Shown: one piece after another, positions 1-12,460 of the stretch
How the letters are laid out: each line of letters opens with the position of its first letter
How positions within the stretch are numbered: position 1 is the stretch's first letter
Assembly: GCA_037074705.1 (NCBI GenBank)
Contig: CM073590.1
Coordinates: 135,055,600 to 135,119,599, forward strand
Length of the DNA: 64,000 nt
DNA from: Zhengitettix transpicula
Lineage: Eukaryota > Arthropoda > Insecta > Orthoptera > Tetrigidae
Reading direction: 5' to 3'
Position numbers and translations under genes: made by a program
The notes under the pieces: model-generated
What the model was told of the DNA's origin: nothing
The model's database searches: none
What the model saw: only the letters and a program-made list of their open reading frames with translations

Positions 1-1507
1 TAGAACATTGGCATTTTACATTATCATCTGGGTATGCAAAAGTTGTCACCGTGATTGCTGCTGCATTTAACCGTTGGTCAAAAATGCACTGGATTGAACA
101 TTATTTCTTTCTTAACAAAATTCAACAGAGTTTTTGTGAATTTACAGTACTGTTGATAAAAACTATGCAAATACTTTCCCAACAACAGGAAATGTGATTG
201 CCACTGTGTTTCAGGATTTTCACTGAGACTAACAGTTAAATTCAAATCAGTCACCACAGAATAATACACAGCATCATTGAAGCTATTGAACAAAGCCATT
301 AAGACCAAACATTAAAAAAAATTGGAAAAGAAAAATGTTCTGCTTTAATGCATCCGGCTAACAAATCTTCAGGTTTTTATGCAGAACTTAATTAAATGTG
401 CTTCGAATTGCTTCCACATACAACCTATTTAGGTCCAAGAAACTATTTTCTGTTCTGAATCTAAAGAAATGTGTCAAATGAAGTCATAGCCATGACAAAT
501 GACCATTTTGTGGTGTTTGAGAATTAATTTTTATACTGACTACAAATAAGACACACAAGACTGACTATATGAAACTGGCACGAAATAATTTTTTTTTCTC
601 TGATTGTGAACTTTACAAACAATACTAGCACAAAATCTGTTTACATTTTATGTGTGCTTATTTGAAATTGTTCAATAATGAGGCTCACCCTAACATTTCC
701 TTAGAGTCTATCTAGAAAAAGTGTCTGTTAAAACTACTAAAATATTAGCTATGTCACAAGCCAGTTTTTACACTCCATGACCAACATTCATTTTAAAAGT
801 ATTTATAACTGATACACAAAAAATATTATGTGTACAATCCAGAAGGAATTAAATTTTTGAGTGTATACATCACTTACATACAGCTTTTCATAATTAGACA
901 ATAATTATTAAATTAGTTTAAAACTTATTTACAGAAATTACAATAAAATAATATAATAGTAAACCATAATAATTTCCCTTGTAAATAATTATTTAACAGT
1001 TTTTGAGCAAGACAGGAAGAATTTAGCATGACCATTACAGTTATTGATTACACATAATACAAAAATGTAAAAGTTTTCTAATTTTTACATGTCTACCATT
1101 TTCAAGGTATTTGCTTCAGCAAAACGAATGTACTCCTTAATTGTTGAAAATTATTTTTCACTTTTATAGACACACTAACGGCATATCTCTAAATATTGTT
1201 TACCAAATTTTGTTACCATATTTCTTGAGTTGTGCTGCTAATATCAATCAACTACTTCAGTGAAACATTAATTATTCAAAATTTTCTGTTTCCCATAGAA
1301 ACATTAATATCTTTAATTTAATATTAAATGTGAGTCTTAGTACTACTGGTGTAAAGAAAAGCAAACCAAATCAGAATTTGGCAATGATCAGACAAAATTA
1401 CACAATTAATTAATAACAGAGAATTATGAGTAAGAATATAACTCCTTTGACAGAATTTGTAGCTTTGTAGCTATATCAATTAAAATAAATACAAAATAAT
1501 AACAAAC
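1..1507. other. Probable ZZZ3 intron or 3' flank; no exon recognised
   Basis: This is AT-rich DNA downstream (minus-strand sense) of the last ZZZ3 exon I can see. The ZZ zinc finger expected at the protein C-terminus was looked for as paired Cys codons on the minus strand and was not found, so its exons probably lie left of the window. A minus-strand open frame at 78-308 has no family features and no convincing splice context. A short stretch at about 1089-1147 could encode a few residues ending in VDM and a stop, but there is no support for it as an exon. Confidence 0.5.
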
Positions 1508-4500
1508 CTTTTGCATTTTCTCACCAGTCTGAAGCTTAGGAATTCTACCAGGTACAGGTAAACCTGCTTTATGTAGTTTAATAAAATATTTCTGAACTCT
1601 GCTGCATACTTGTTTTGGAGTTCTATTTCCTAACAAAACATCATTTATCAATACAAAAATTTATCGACTAATGATAGGCAATTCTAAAACTAAAAAACAA
1701 TAATTTTTATTCAGATGTACCAGACAAAATTCTAATATTTTACTGATATTGATTACTACACAATACAAAAACTAATAGAAAGTGATTAACATGTTTTAAA
1801 AAGATTAAGTTTTACCTATTACATCATTTTCACATGCTTTATTACATTATCATTTAGTTTTTTCATTTTCCACTTTTGCTTATTCCTATGATACAAAAAT
1901 ATAAACAAAATAATAGACTTTATATAAAGACCATTGTTCCTCTTTTCCAGCGTAACACCCAATTGTATTTCTTAAAGATTCAAAATGATCTGTTAATAAA
2001 ACCGAAATTGAAATGCACACATTAGAAGGGGTTGAATGATATCCTTAAAATCAAAGAAAGATATTGGTTGAGCACAATTATTAAGCTGTTACAGACAATA
2101 TGAAATACTTAATTCATGTTCATTTCTTTACGAACAAACAAAAGCCCAAAATAATAAGTCACATCTAAGGTGTTAGAATATTTAACTCCCAGAAAATTGT
2201 TATTTGGAGACTTTCCTCTCATTACTTGATGCTATTATTCCAGAAAATGCAACAGGAAATAAATTTTCATTTCTAAGTATCAAAACTACAAATTAAGAAA
2301 TGGCAAAAAATTAACAATTGCATTCAAATAACTTCATAAAGAATGAATCCTTACGGAACTAGGCTTACTGATAGATTAACCTCATAATTATTGGAATTCA
2401 GATCAGAATGTAAGAAATACAAGATTAAGGTCAGTTTCCCTGCTATGCTATCTAGTTTATTGAACTCAGTGGATTGTGTTCAGATGGGAAAATAGTTGAA
2501 TTCACTTCTCTATGCTAGAAGTGTGAAGCTTCACATTAGTACAAAGACAGAACCCAACGAAGCAGGTGCACTTCACAGCTATCTATTTTGCATAAAAATA
2601 ATCATAGGAATAAAACATGTCAAAGAAAAAGTCAATTCACACTTTACCACAAAATCGAGAAACAAGTGTTTTCTCAAGTATACCCAGAACTGCTCAGTCA
2701 TGAGGATAAATTCTTCAATTGTTACAATATTGTCTTTTGAAGAGCTGATCCATGGTATCAAAGTCATGGTTTAACCTAGTGTTCCACTTCCTTCCATTAA
2801 TTTTGTTTTATTTTATCAGCCTCCGCCTCACAGTATATATTCCATACTGTATAAATTCCAAATTTATCAATTAATCGTCCATGTTAAAATAATAAATGGG
2901 ATCTCTTAATGTTGAAGTAACTATGCAATTGATGTACAAAGCTCTATTGTATCTATGTAAACTACCTGGGAGGATGAGTTAAATCAGTGTCAAGGGAGAC
3001 ATATGATTCCTAATTATAATTTATAACCAATGCAGACCAATATTCTGACACCTGCCGATACTACCAGCGAAATCAACTAACTGCTTCTTGTATCATTAAC
3101 ATTAAGATATTGTTCCTAATATTATTTTCAAAACAAAATTCAAATAAAATGCAACTAATGTTAACATAAAAATTAATTACCTAGCTCAGCAGCAATTTTC
3201 TTCCATCTATTAGACTCATTTTCTTCTGGTGGATACTTGATAAGAAGTTGTTCAAGGTGGCGTTGTTCTTCATTTGACCAAAGCTGAAAAACCATGATTA
3301 TATTAAATGGATTCATGTACTCATTGTAAATAATACAAGGATATATGCATAAAGACAGACCTGATTGAAAGTTTCTGGCTTTGTTTCATCAAAAGTTCGG
3401 CCTCTAACAAGAGTTTTTGATTTATACTCATCTTTCTTCTCATCCTTATGTTCTTGGATTGGTGAATCCTGTTGTTCATCTTCAAAAATTATGTTATATT
3501 TGCTCCAATCAATATTAGGAACCTATAAAATGATGAATTTATGGGATAGCAAATTGGATATACATAATTAAGATTTTGTTCTCATTGTCAAACAACTCTT
3601 TATGGACTAATTAAAATACATTACTGTAATTATTAGAAAACTATGACACTTGTAATAAATAACAATGTGACAGGGAATATATTTAAATATATGAGCACAA
3701 GCAGACCACTCATACCTATAATTGTCATTGTAAAATATTACTTATAAACACAATTATTAACATCCATTAAATCTATTTTATCTTCTATTGAGTCTACTAA
3801 GTCATTAATTTTGTTAATTAATATGTTTAATACCATTTTAACTTGAATCCATTGTTCTTAATTAGTTTACAAATGTTGCCAGTTAAATTTTAAATAAAAG
3901 TGATACTATAAAAATATATCCTATTTTATTAATGAATGTAAGCTTTCCCGGTGTAAATTGACTCAGACTATGTCTGAAGACAGCGGTAGAGAATGACGCT
4001 GAAACGTAAATTTTGAGAAATCAGAACCTGGTGTTTAACCGTGAAAAATTTATTAACTATCTTATTTTCTTCCAAATTTCCATTTTTAATTTCTTCCATC
4101 CCATCTATCTCATTACCAATTTTTGAATGGACATCACTGTTTCCTTCGTCTTTAACCTTGTTGAAATATTTATAGAGTACTTTTCATTTTCTTTTGAATT
4201 AGTTGATTTACTTATATCTAAATCACAGTTTATTTCAGTTTTTATATTTATTTTTACATTGTAAATGATTTTTAGTATTTAATACATTCATATTATCACC
4301 TTCTTTTAATAGATATATTCCAATACTTAATAATATTATTGATAGTATACCAATTATTGATAAGTATTAATTATATAACATTTGGTTTTTATTTCTCTTA
4401 AGAATTCAATGTACCTAACTTTAATAGCTCCATTTCTAAAATTTCCTTCCAGGCTGACAGACACAAAATTTAATTGGTATTCTGCTTTATATAACTTACT

Positions 4501-7500
4501 TTGCTGGCATAGGATTTTTTAAACTACAACAAGATGAGGTAGATTAAGCTACTATTTATTAACAAAGGAAAAGTAAGTTTGAAAAAGCCCATGAATAATT
4601 ACTGATGTGCATATTTACTATTTAATTGTATATTATTACAAAATATTAAATACAGTCTATAACTTATCTGTCGTCTCATCACTAGAAATGTCCTCAACAG
4701 CTGGAACTAGGTAACTTAACTCACTTTTGCTCGATTCATTTCTATCAACCTTTTTGTATTTTATACTTTCACTTTGTTTTATGAAAATAATTTAAGAAAC
4801 CCAATATTTATTTACTTTATCTTCATCACCTACCACAAATATGTCATCAATATATTTGATCACAAAATCTGATTCACAATCACATACATTTTCTAAGATC
4901 ATATTCATGACAATCCCTGCCAAATTAACGCTCAAACACCCAACCATAGGAATATTACTGAGTTGTTTGTAGTATTCGTTTTTACACTTGAAATACCCAC
5001 TTCTATTACAAGGTTTGACGCTTTCTATAAAATTTATTTTTTCCTTTAAATTTTAGTATTATCCATAATCATCTCCCAATTTTATATTTTATTGTAACTC
5101 CTTTTAATTTTTCTTAAAATTTCAAGCTATTTTTTTACATTGATGCTATTATTTTTAAATATATCTAGTGATTTATTTAGGTATTTCAATAGATTATATA
5201 CATCAATTATTGGTCTCAGTGGCATGTAACATTTATGAGTCTAAACAAGACCTCTTATTCTTGATGCCATGCAATAGTTTTTACTTCACATCACTGTCAT
5301 CCTTTTATCAATGAACTTATACTTAAGCAACTTATTAACATATTTTTCCACCAAGCAATTCAACCATTTTGTTATTGAACATTTCTTCCCCCATAATTAC
5401 AAATATAATATCCCACCATATTTTTTCCATGCCTTCCTCCAAACCAGGAAAGATCCAAATATATCCCAACAAACATAAAATTTCAACAGTTTTCACCTTA
5501 TTCCTGTATTTTACCATACACAGTAAATTAAAGTATATCAGATCTCCCACAGATAATACAAACAAATCTCACTAATATAGTCCACCCCATGTAAATAAAT
5601 TAGTCCGTAGCAAAGCAAAGCAAAGCGAGGTGAATACTTTCTACTAGTATTAATGAGCATAGAATTAGCAAACAGAATGTTGAAATCACTAAAAGCAAAT
5701 TTGCTGAGCATTCATGGGATAGGAACTATAAAATTAAGATAATGAACACTCTTATCATCTGTTCTAAGACCTATAGTCACAAAAACTTAAAGAGACATTT
5801 CAAATTAAATTATGCAAGGCAATTTTCCCCATTGCTCTTGTATTTAAAATGACCAAGACACTGGTGTTGAATTAATTCAGTTCCAGTATAATACAAATAA
5901 ATACCCAGGTAACAGTGGGAAATCAGCTAGTGTACTAACAAAGGAATCAAATGTGTATTATAATAATTAATAGGATACTGAAAGTCCTCTAATAAAATAA
6001 GTAGACACAAATTGCAAGAGAAAATTTTTAAAAAATTTAAACTTCAAACATTTTAGAACAACATAGAAATTTTACCTCTTCAATTTTTATTTTATCAGGA
6101 AATGGTTGTATTGTTCCTTCCTGCAATTTCTTCACAAATAAAAGAGGATGTTTCAAAATGTTTTCCTTCAAAGCTAAGAAATCCTCATATCTCTGTAGGG
6201 AATAAATTAAAAAATCATACTATTAAAATATTGACAAAAAACGATAACAGAAATACAAATGAAAAGGCTATATAAGAAAACTTCACTTCAATACTATGAT
6301 TATTTTCAACTATATTTTATATTGTTCTAATAACTACTCAAGCCGTCAGCCATGGTTCCAATAGCTTATAGTCAGGATATGTGACCATGATGAATATATA
6401 CAGTCTTATTTTTCCTTTGTTCGACAATGAAGACCGCGCACACTTAAACTCAATATGCACTAGGAGAGCCAGTTGGCTGCAAGAAACGGAACAGTTCGGT
6501 TCATGTGAGGAACTGAAAACCTAAAAGTCTGGAATCGGCGATGATATGAGAAGGAGGCTAAAATCTGAGTACGAGAGATATAATACAGTTCAGTTCTCTT
6601 AGAGCATCAAACAGTAAAGTCTGCAAATATAAATTGCAAATTGTGAGTTCCTGTACGGAAGCAAGCAAATAGTTGTACAGAAAGATTTTCATAACAATTT
6701 GCAAACGGGGAAGCAAAAGGTTGTTGTGGAACAATTTTCGCATTGAGGAATCCGGCATCTGCTAGCTGACCAGAAAGGGGAGGCTCATCCGAGGTTCCAG
6801 ATAGCTGAGGACGAGAAATTCAAGCGTGTGTATTAAAATTGCAATGAAGTAAAGTCAGTGTAAAAAAATGGTTTTTTAGTGTGGTAGTGTTCAAGATACA
6901 AGAGAGAGATCTGATACCAGACAGTAACCAAAACTTTGATATAAATTTTTAAACGATAATTAAAAGGGTAGAGTCAGATTTCGTTCAGCTTTCTTTCATT
7001 TATTTTCATATCGTTTTAGGTTAACTTTTATATTTGAATTATTAATTGACAGTTTATACATTGATTTTGTTCTAATTATCAAACCCAGTTATAGCCCTGA
7101 GATGAGAGATTCAACTAATTCGATTGAAATGATATAAGAACTGTATGTTTAAAGCTGCCCCGAGTTAATAAATGAAAATTAAAGTATTTGTTTAAATGGA
7201 TGAAATTTGGCATGAAAATAGGTTTTGTAAATTGTAAAATTTATCAAAAATAATAAATCCCTTGTAAACTCAATCACTGTTGTTAATTATTCCTACAAAT
7301 TAATTAAATCTAATTGATCATTACAATATATATATATATATAATTATGTTACTATAATAATGTGAGATAATTTTTAAATTTTAATGCGGTAATGATTGTA
7401 TAACACACAATTTGACACACTTATTATTTTCAACAATTTTCACATGGGAAGCACAACATTTATTACTAATCGAAAGTATATATTTTTCACAGCACATTTA

Positions 7501-9472
7501 ACACTGATCATGAAGAGAAATGCTACTAATCACCTAAGGCCAATTTACATGCTAAAGAAAAAAATATGAAAAATACACAAAACCAAGTATTTTACTTAAT
7601 AACTTTGATTCATTTAAAAATGTTTCAGTTCTACAGACACTTGACTACTGCAGTGCTTGCTCTTTCTATTTTTTAAGTACATAATTTGAACAGAACCACA
7701 TCCATACTTCTGCAAAATTCTCATTCCTGCAAAGCTAAATTTCCATCAGATTTTTTAAAATTTATTTATAACAATTTGTCATAAAAAGTGCCATTTACTA
7801 CACACATGATTAGGGTCTCCCTGAATTAATTGCTAGGCCTGTAATTTTGCTATCGGTTTCATTGGCTCATTTTCAAATCAGACACTTATCCAAAATTCAT
7901 CATATATAAAGCATACAAAAAGATAATTTTGAATACAAAATTTATAAAACTGAAGAGTAAGATGAATCAGTTGACTATCATTAAATGAAATAAGCACAAT
8001 TCCTTAACCAATAACTGCCTCACATATTAACCAATTACACTTGAACATACAAAAACACAAACTATAAATGAGAATAAAATATGAGAATAAACGAAATTTA
8101 TAAAAGTGAAAAACAGAAACAAATAATATAGCAAATTGAAATGCATCATCAATAAACAACGTATAAATTGTAAAACATGTAATCCACTAAATTTGCACAA
8201 GAAAACACCACAATAAAGCTAGTGATAATAATGGTATGAAAATTTAAAATTACCTTCCTCTTAGTTGTTTATGGTCTCATTAATTAAAGTACAGAGCTCT
8301 CGTGAGCCAAAGGGCTGTGCTTTATACACTTATTCATTCCACTATATATGTAACTTTGATCCTACTTCTCAGAATAGTCTTTCTTTACATAATTATTATA
8401 TTCCATTTCACTCATTTTTGCTACTTGACATCTTGTGCACAATTGAGCTGTTTATGGTCCACATATGGCCTGAGAAATGAATAATTACTGGGAGAGCACA
8501 TTAATGTGTCTAATTAGACAAATACCTGTCTTGTCATTTCAAGGCTTATTTAATCAGATTAACATCAAATTATTCTTTAGTCCAAATGTCTTCAGTTCTC
8601 TAACATTTAGGAAATGCTATCTCTATTAGCTAGCAATTTTGTTAATCATTAAAATAATATTTCTGGTTTATTTATGTATTTGTTATTTAAGAAAGTCTTA
8701 TATCCCTACCAAATTCAGTACATTAATTTTATAATTCATGGGAACTTCTAATAAAGTAATCTGGTGCAATGTAAGTAGTCTCCATCAAGTTTGAGTCATT
8801 GTTAGTCCTCTTCACAATTTAGTTTCCAAAATAATAGTTGGTATGAACAATTTGGGTGATACATTATTTACACTTAACTGCATGGCTAGTACCATTGAGC
8901 ATGTCACTGTGCAATCAAATAGTGTTTAGTTGGATGTCCAGTGACGTCATCCTTGCTACTGTTGATTAAACTATAGTCTTATAGTGATATTAATTTAGTA
9001 ATTACCCATATGTTCTACAATTCTTCTGAGCACACAAAACTTCATTAATATTCATCTTAATTATATTATAATTATTTAGTCAAATAAATAAAAAAAAATG
9101 AGTTGGTAAGAAAATACATTTATAACTGAAAATTAATAAACATGAATGTTGTTGTAGGATATTTCCTACAACAATGTCAATGCCAAGAAAACCTATGTTC
9201 ATGGATGGATGGGGTTATGTTGTATAACGTCTAAATTGTGTATTATACTTAAGTTCATTATTTTGAATAGAATAATTGGATACAAATTCAAGTACCTCGA
9301 TTATCTGCTTCCTTTGAGCTTCTAACAATACCAATGATTTAAGTAAATTCATATAATCCTTATTGCCTTTCAGAGAGAGCTGGACGCCTTCAAAATAAAA
9401 TTCTCCGTCCTCTTCGTCGCTATCATTAACTTGGGAAGAGGAAACATGATCAAATGTATTACAATGCGCCAT
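1508..9472 (-). CDS. ZZZ3: ZZ-type zinc finger-containing protein 3 (ZZZ3), N-terminal and SANT exons; partial
   Basis: In animals ZZZ3 is a subunit of the ATAC histone acetyltransferase complex and acts in the nucleus. Five exons were read: 9472-9296, 6192-6076, 3522-3361, 3283-3181 and 1629-1508. All have AG/GT borders and agreeing phases, and together they give 227 codons. Exon 1 starts with [10 protein letters not shown] and carries an acidic DSDEEDGE run. Exon 2 ends a helical segment ([16 protein letters not shown]). Exon 3 has the conserved [10 protein letters not shown] block. Exons 4 and 5 form the SANT/Myb domain, about residues 153-210, with [29 protein letters not shown] and [19 protein letters not shown]. 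These blocks match the vertebrate ZZZ3 sequence I know closely. ATG at 9472 was chosen because the longer frame begins at TTG. The C-terminal ZZ finger is not in the window, so the gene is cut at the left edge. Intron 1 (6193-9295) and intron 2 (3523-6075) carry mobile elements. Confidence 0.9.
3974..4007 (+). other. Hammerhead-like motif CTGAAGA / stem / GAAACG
   Basis: CTGAAGA (3974-3980) is followed by one unpaired C, then AGCG and CGCT that can pair across a loop, then GAAACGT (4001-4007). CTGANGA and GAAA around a stem are the conserved core pieces of hammerhead ribozymes. The site lies beside a Penelope-like reverse transcriptase relic, a retroelement class in which hammerhead motifs are known. 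Folding and activity were not tested. Confidence 0.4.
4640..5580 (-). pseudogene. Penelope-like retroelement reverse transcriptase, decayed
   Basis: Read on the minus strand in broken frames, this resembles the reverse transcriptase of Penelope-like elements. In order: a [14 protein letters not shown] segment (about 5290-5345); a piece like the 'GLPKIHK...PLRPI' block followed by [12 protein letters not shown] (about 5160-5280); and the core [17 protein letters not shown], then [13 protein letters not shown] and the catalytic-type [14 protein letters not shown] (about 4815-4990). The YxDD box is present as YIDD. Stops and frameshifts interrupt it, so it cannot be functional. It lies in ZZZ3 intron 2, in the same orientation as the gene. 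The GIY-YIG endonuclease typical of the class was not recognised, and the borders are approximate. Confidence 0.6.
6323..7325 (+). mobile_element. Probable solo LTR, copy 1 (ATAT target duplication)
   Basis: It begins TGTTCTAATAAC and ends GATCATTACA. ATAT lies immediately before it (6319-6322) and after it (7326-7329), as expected for a 4-bp target duplication, although the right flank is a TA run. Near its 3' end it carries TATCAAACCCAG ... CCCTGAGA (about 7077-7103), shared with copies at 43.7-44.6 kb and 62.9-64.0 kb. A second block (about 6747-6800) matches 63.5 kb. No internal retrotransposon coding region is next to it, so it is read as a solo LTR in ZZZ3 intron 1. Confidence 0.6.
7326..9295. 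other. Rest of ZZZ3 intron 1; no gene seen
   Basis: AT-rich intronic sequence that starts with a short TA run (about 7326-7342). A TGACGTCA octamer lies at 8942-8949. Open frames of 60-71 codons at 8265-8484 have no coding or family features. Confidence 0.6.
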
Positions 9473-9746
9473 TCTCCTCAATTAAAATTCCTGGATCGAA
9501 CTCTATATACTCGGAAGATAAATAATAGATATGTTTTATATCAGACCGCTTTCTGGGTTGGCTGGGCTTTCTTTCACCACAATATAAGAATAGTATTTCA
9601 TATATTCAATATTAAAATCAACTTCATTTAATTTTTTACATTGTCGGAAATTTTTTTCAGACGACTTTTCACAGGAAAAAAAATTTCTGGAAGTAAACAC
9701 ACAGATACTCCAATTACAAGGTAAATAAACGGAAAACTATTCATAC

Positions 9747-9795
9747 CAAAGACATATATATATATCAAAGACATATATATATCAAAGACATATAA
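9747..9795 (+). repeat. Short tandem repeat, ATATATATCAAAGAC-like, about three units
   Basis: The phrase CAAAGACATATATATAT recurs with small length changes just upstream of the probable ZZZ3 promoter. Confidence 0.7.
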
Positions 9796-9816
9796 TCAAC
9801 GTACGCTGGACAAGTC

Positions 9817-9859
9817 GCCGCCATATTTGAAGCGAATTGAAAACTCAGCCGCCATGTTT
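9817..9859 (-). promoter_or_regulatory. Twin YY1-like sites, probable ZZZ3 promoter / 5' UTR
   Basis: On the minus strand AAACATGGCGGC (9859-9848) and AAATATGGCGGC (9828-9817) each fit the YY1 consensus AANATGGCGGC. They lie 31 bp apart, in the same orientation, about 345-390 bp upstream of the ZZZ3 start codon. YY1 sites of this form commonly sit just downstream of transcription starts. A possible splice donor GTACGT follows on the minus strand near 9803, so a 5' UTR intron is possible. Confidence 0.55.
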
Positions 9860-10069
9860 TATACTGTCTGGTGAGCGTTCCCCATCGTCTGCTAGCCTTG
9901 AACTCTGTCGCGCAAATGACCTAAAACTAAATCTCTACGGACAATATATTTTAAGGTTTCAGAAAATATAACACATTTAAGGCATAGAAAAATTTATTGG
10001 TCTTTAAATAATATCAGTTTTGTATACAATTGCCTTATGATGCGTCCTCTTTCATCCATTGCTTTTTCT

Positions 10070-11164
10070 TTACACATATAACGAATTGAAGTAATGTTTT
10101 AATAAAACCTTTATTAAAATTGAGTAGTGAGTTTCCTCACCAAATTCGGCCGAATCAATTAAATGGTCGAATTCACAAAATAAAATTTGTTTATGTCCCA
10201 ACATCCGGAAAACATACACGCTCAATTTTAATAGTAAATTCTTCTTTCCAATTTGTGTTTCATTATTCCTCAATACTTTTTCAGCAAGTGTAAATAATTT
10301 CACAACGACTTTAAACGAGTTGATTAACTTGTCTTTAAAGTCTTTTACTTTAATCAATCCCGTTTTTCTTTCAGAGCGAGGAGCAAGGAGAACCTCTAAA
10401 CAACCTAAACACTTTAGTTTTTTACCACCATCCTTACAACACTTCCTGAAATATATTCTACCACTTTTTCTGAATATAATGTTAATCTCTCATATTCAGG
10501 GATGTAATCACGATCAAAATTGTGATCTGTACGAGATTAACATTTTTTTTAATTGGTACAAACCAGTCTCTCAAAAATTACTCCCGTACTATTGGCACTT
10601 TTGGATGGTTCTATCTGCGTAATCAAAGATTTCCTACATGCTGCTCTGAACTGTAATGCATTTGGATTATTTTGATTTCCCCCACATCTTCGTATGCAAG
10701 GAAAGAAGTGTTCTAAATGGTCCTGGCTCATTCTCCTACTTAATATAAATTTGAGAACTGGAGAATCGTTCCACACATACTTCTCTGCCAGTTGCCTCAA
10801 ACTGAGAAGATCCAAAACAACACACACCCATCTTCCTCCCTGACAAATATACTAAACTCCCATCGTACAGGTTTAAATTCATAAAATACTATACAGATAT
10901 TTCTATTGTGTTGCATATTGTCACTCTGTTACCTCTGAACACAGGAGTTTTTGTACCCTTGTTCATAACATTGCACGAATTCAACAAATAAAATGCTTTA
11001 ACTACCATTTTTATGAACTTTACCGTGCCCTCACAATTTACAAATTCAGACAAACCCAAGTCTCTACAAAAAATCATGGCATCTGCTATAGAATTGCTTA
11101 GTGTCTGGGCAGCCAATACTACCTTCATTTTCTGTGCCTCATACTGAACGTGTAGCCCCGTCAT
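10070..11164 (-). pseudogene. P-element-type (THAP9-like) transposase, broken
   Basis: Three minus-strand frames in N-to-C order resemble the middle and C-terminal parts of P-superfamily transposases. From 11164: LHVQYEAQKMKVVLAAQTLS, then a GLSEFVNCEGTVKFIKMV block like the family's '...F..SEATAKFI' region. From 10827: ILSRRMSQDHLEHFFPCIRR followed by GGNQNNPNALQFRAACR, the family's 'SQDHLE.FF..IR..GG..NNP.ALQF' signature. From about 10500: a YSEKVVEYISGSVVR segment, then a C-terminal frame at 10357-10070. Frame changes and stops separate the pieces. No N-terminal THAP zinc finger was seen. It is a dead copy between ZZZ3 and MCAT. Confidence 0.7.
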
Positions 11165-11193
11165 TCTATTTGCAACATATAACCGTTCCTAGT

Positions 11194-11264
11194 CTAGAGC
11201 GACACAACAGCACCTCCAAAGCGTCATTTTTTTGTCAAATGACAAGTGCAGTTAGTCGCTCTAG
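11194..11264. repeat. Short inverted repeat CTAGAGCGAC ... GTCGCTCTAG
   Basis: A 10-bp exact inverted repeat (11194-11203 and 11255-11264) lies just right of the P-element relic. It could be a small hairpin or the terminal repeats of a tiny non-autonomous element; no target duplication was seen. Confidence 0.5.
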
Positions 11265-11267
11265 GTT

Positions 11268-11375
11268 CTTCTTACCACCTGAAGAAAGAACAAGGATCCC
11301 AGAAACGTTGTGCAGTATTTATATTATCACTTATTTTGTCTGTATTTGGCTATCTATCTTATTATTATTATTATC
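11268..11375 (-). repeat. Dispersed repeat with hammerhead-like motif, copy A
   Basis: The reverse complement of this stretch matches about 32120-32205: AGATAGCCAAATACAGACAAA, a TATAAATA tract, then a CTTGTTC/CTTTCTTCA block. It contains CTGAAGA (11279-11285) and GAAACGTTG (11302-11310). Shorter pieces of the same family ('atcacttcttttgtctgtatttggctat') occur inside the duplicated region at 14-15 kb. Confidence 0.6.
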
Positions 11376-12460
11376 ATGTGTTTTCGAACTACGATTATTA
11401 CAATTGTAGGCTGAACACACGCTTGGAATGATTTATAATAACAAACAATTTATTTTAACAAAAAAACTTCAAAACTTTAGGTGAAGTGGACCGACTAAAA
11501 AAATGGCGGTCAGTGTTGTTTGTTGCTGCCACCCAGAGCGCTGTAACGCAGTTATAGCCGCTCTATTATGTTTATATATCTCTTTGATAGATATAATATA
11601 TATATATATATCTTTGATTATTACGAGGTTATCACCAACTGGGCCACAGATTGCACACAACTATCATTCTATGCTGAAATTGCATTAGTACCTAAGAAAA
11701 TAACGAAATTATTAACAGTTGCATTGACCAAATAACATAATTCGTAAGCACAAAATAGAAAAACACGCATCTAACTAACGAAGAATAAAAGAACAGAAGA
11801 TCTGGAATTCCGTCCTAAATATTAGCCATATATTACAAAAAATTGTAACGAACACAAATTTGAAGTCTTTAAAAAGTATTACAGTTGTATTTAATATATT
11901 ATACTTTTTTCTGAATCATTGATAAAGGACGCATTTAAAATATTTAATATTATGTGATTCTGATAGAGGTTTTCCTGTACAGACGTCTTTGAAGAATTAT
12001 ACAGATTTAACATTTACTTTGGAATTAACAACAAAATCACCAATACATCTGCATTGAAAATGTACAGCAAAAAAATTTAAGCCAGATAGCATGTATAAAG
12101 AATGTTTTCTCTGTTATTAAAGATTGTGATACCGAACCAGCGTGACAATAATAGAGATATGAGAGACGAGAGAATATATTGGACTCTATTTGTGTCAGAT
12201 CAGTGATCGGCATTCGGCGGCCAGAGATTGTTAGCCGTATGGAGGTGACAGTATAGTAGTTGACAGCTGATATGAGAACGAACATGTGGGAAAAGTGACT
12301 TTCCTGCAGATTTGAGACGACCCGGTATAAGTTGCTGCCTCATTAGTTGTCATTTGCACGATGAAAATTGTGCCTGCTCAGTAGAGCCGGCCTTGTTCTC
12401 ATAACCTCTATTAGTTGTAGAACTTTATTACCATCTTCACCAATCGTCATATAACCAAAT

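Noticed and set aside
78..308. Minus-strand open frame of 76 codons as a ZZZ3 C-terminal exon
   Set aside because: No ZZ-finger cysteines, no convincing acceptor, and no resemblance to the ZZZ3 C-terminus.
2496..2774. Overlapping open frames on both strands
   Set aside because: They lie in a ZZZ3 intron, lack splice support or domains, and are AT-rich chance frames.
3974..4007. Calling a certified hammerhead ribozyme
   Set aside because: Core boxes are present, but a base is bulged after CTGAAGA and stems I and III are not clear; kept only as hammerhead-like.
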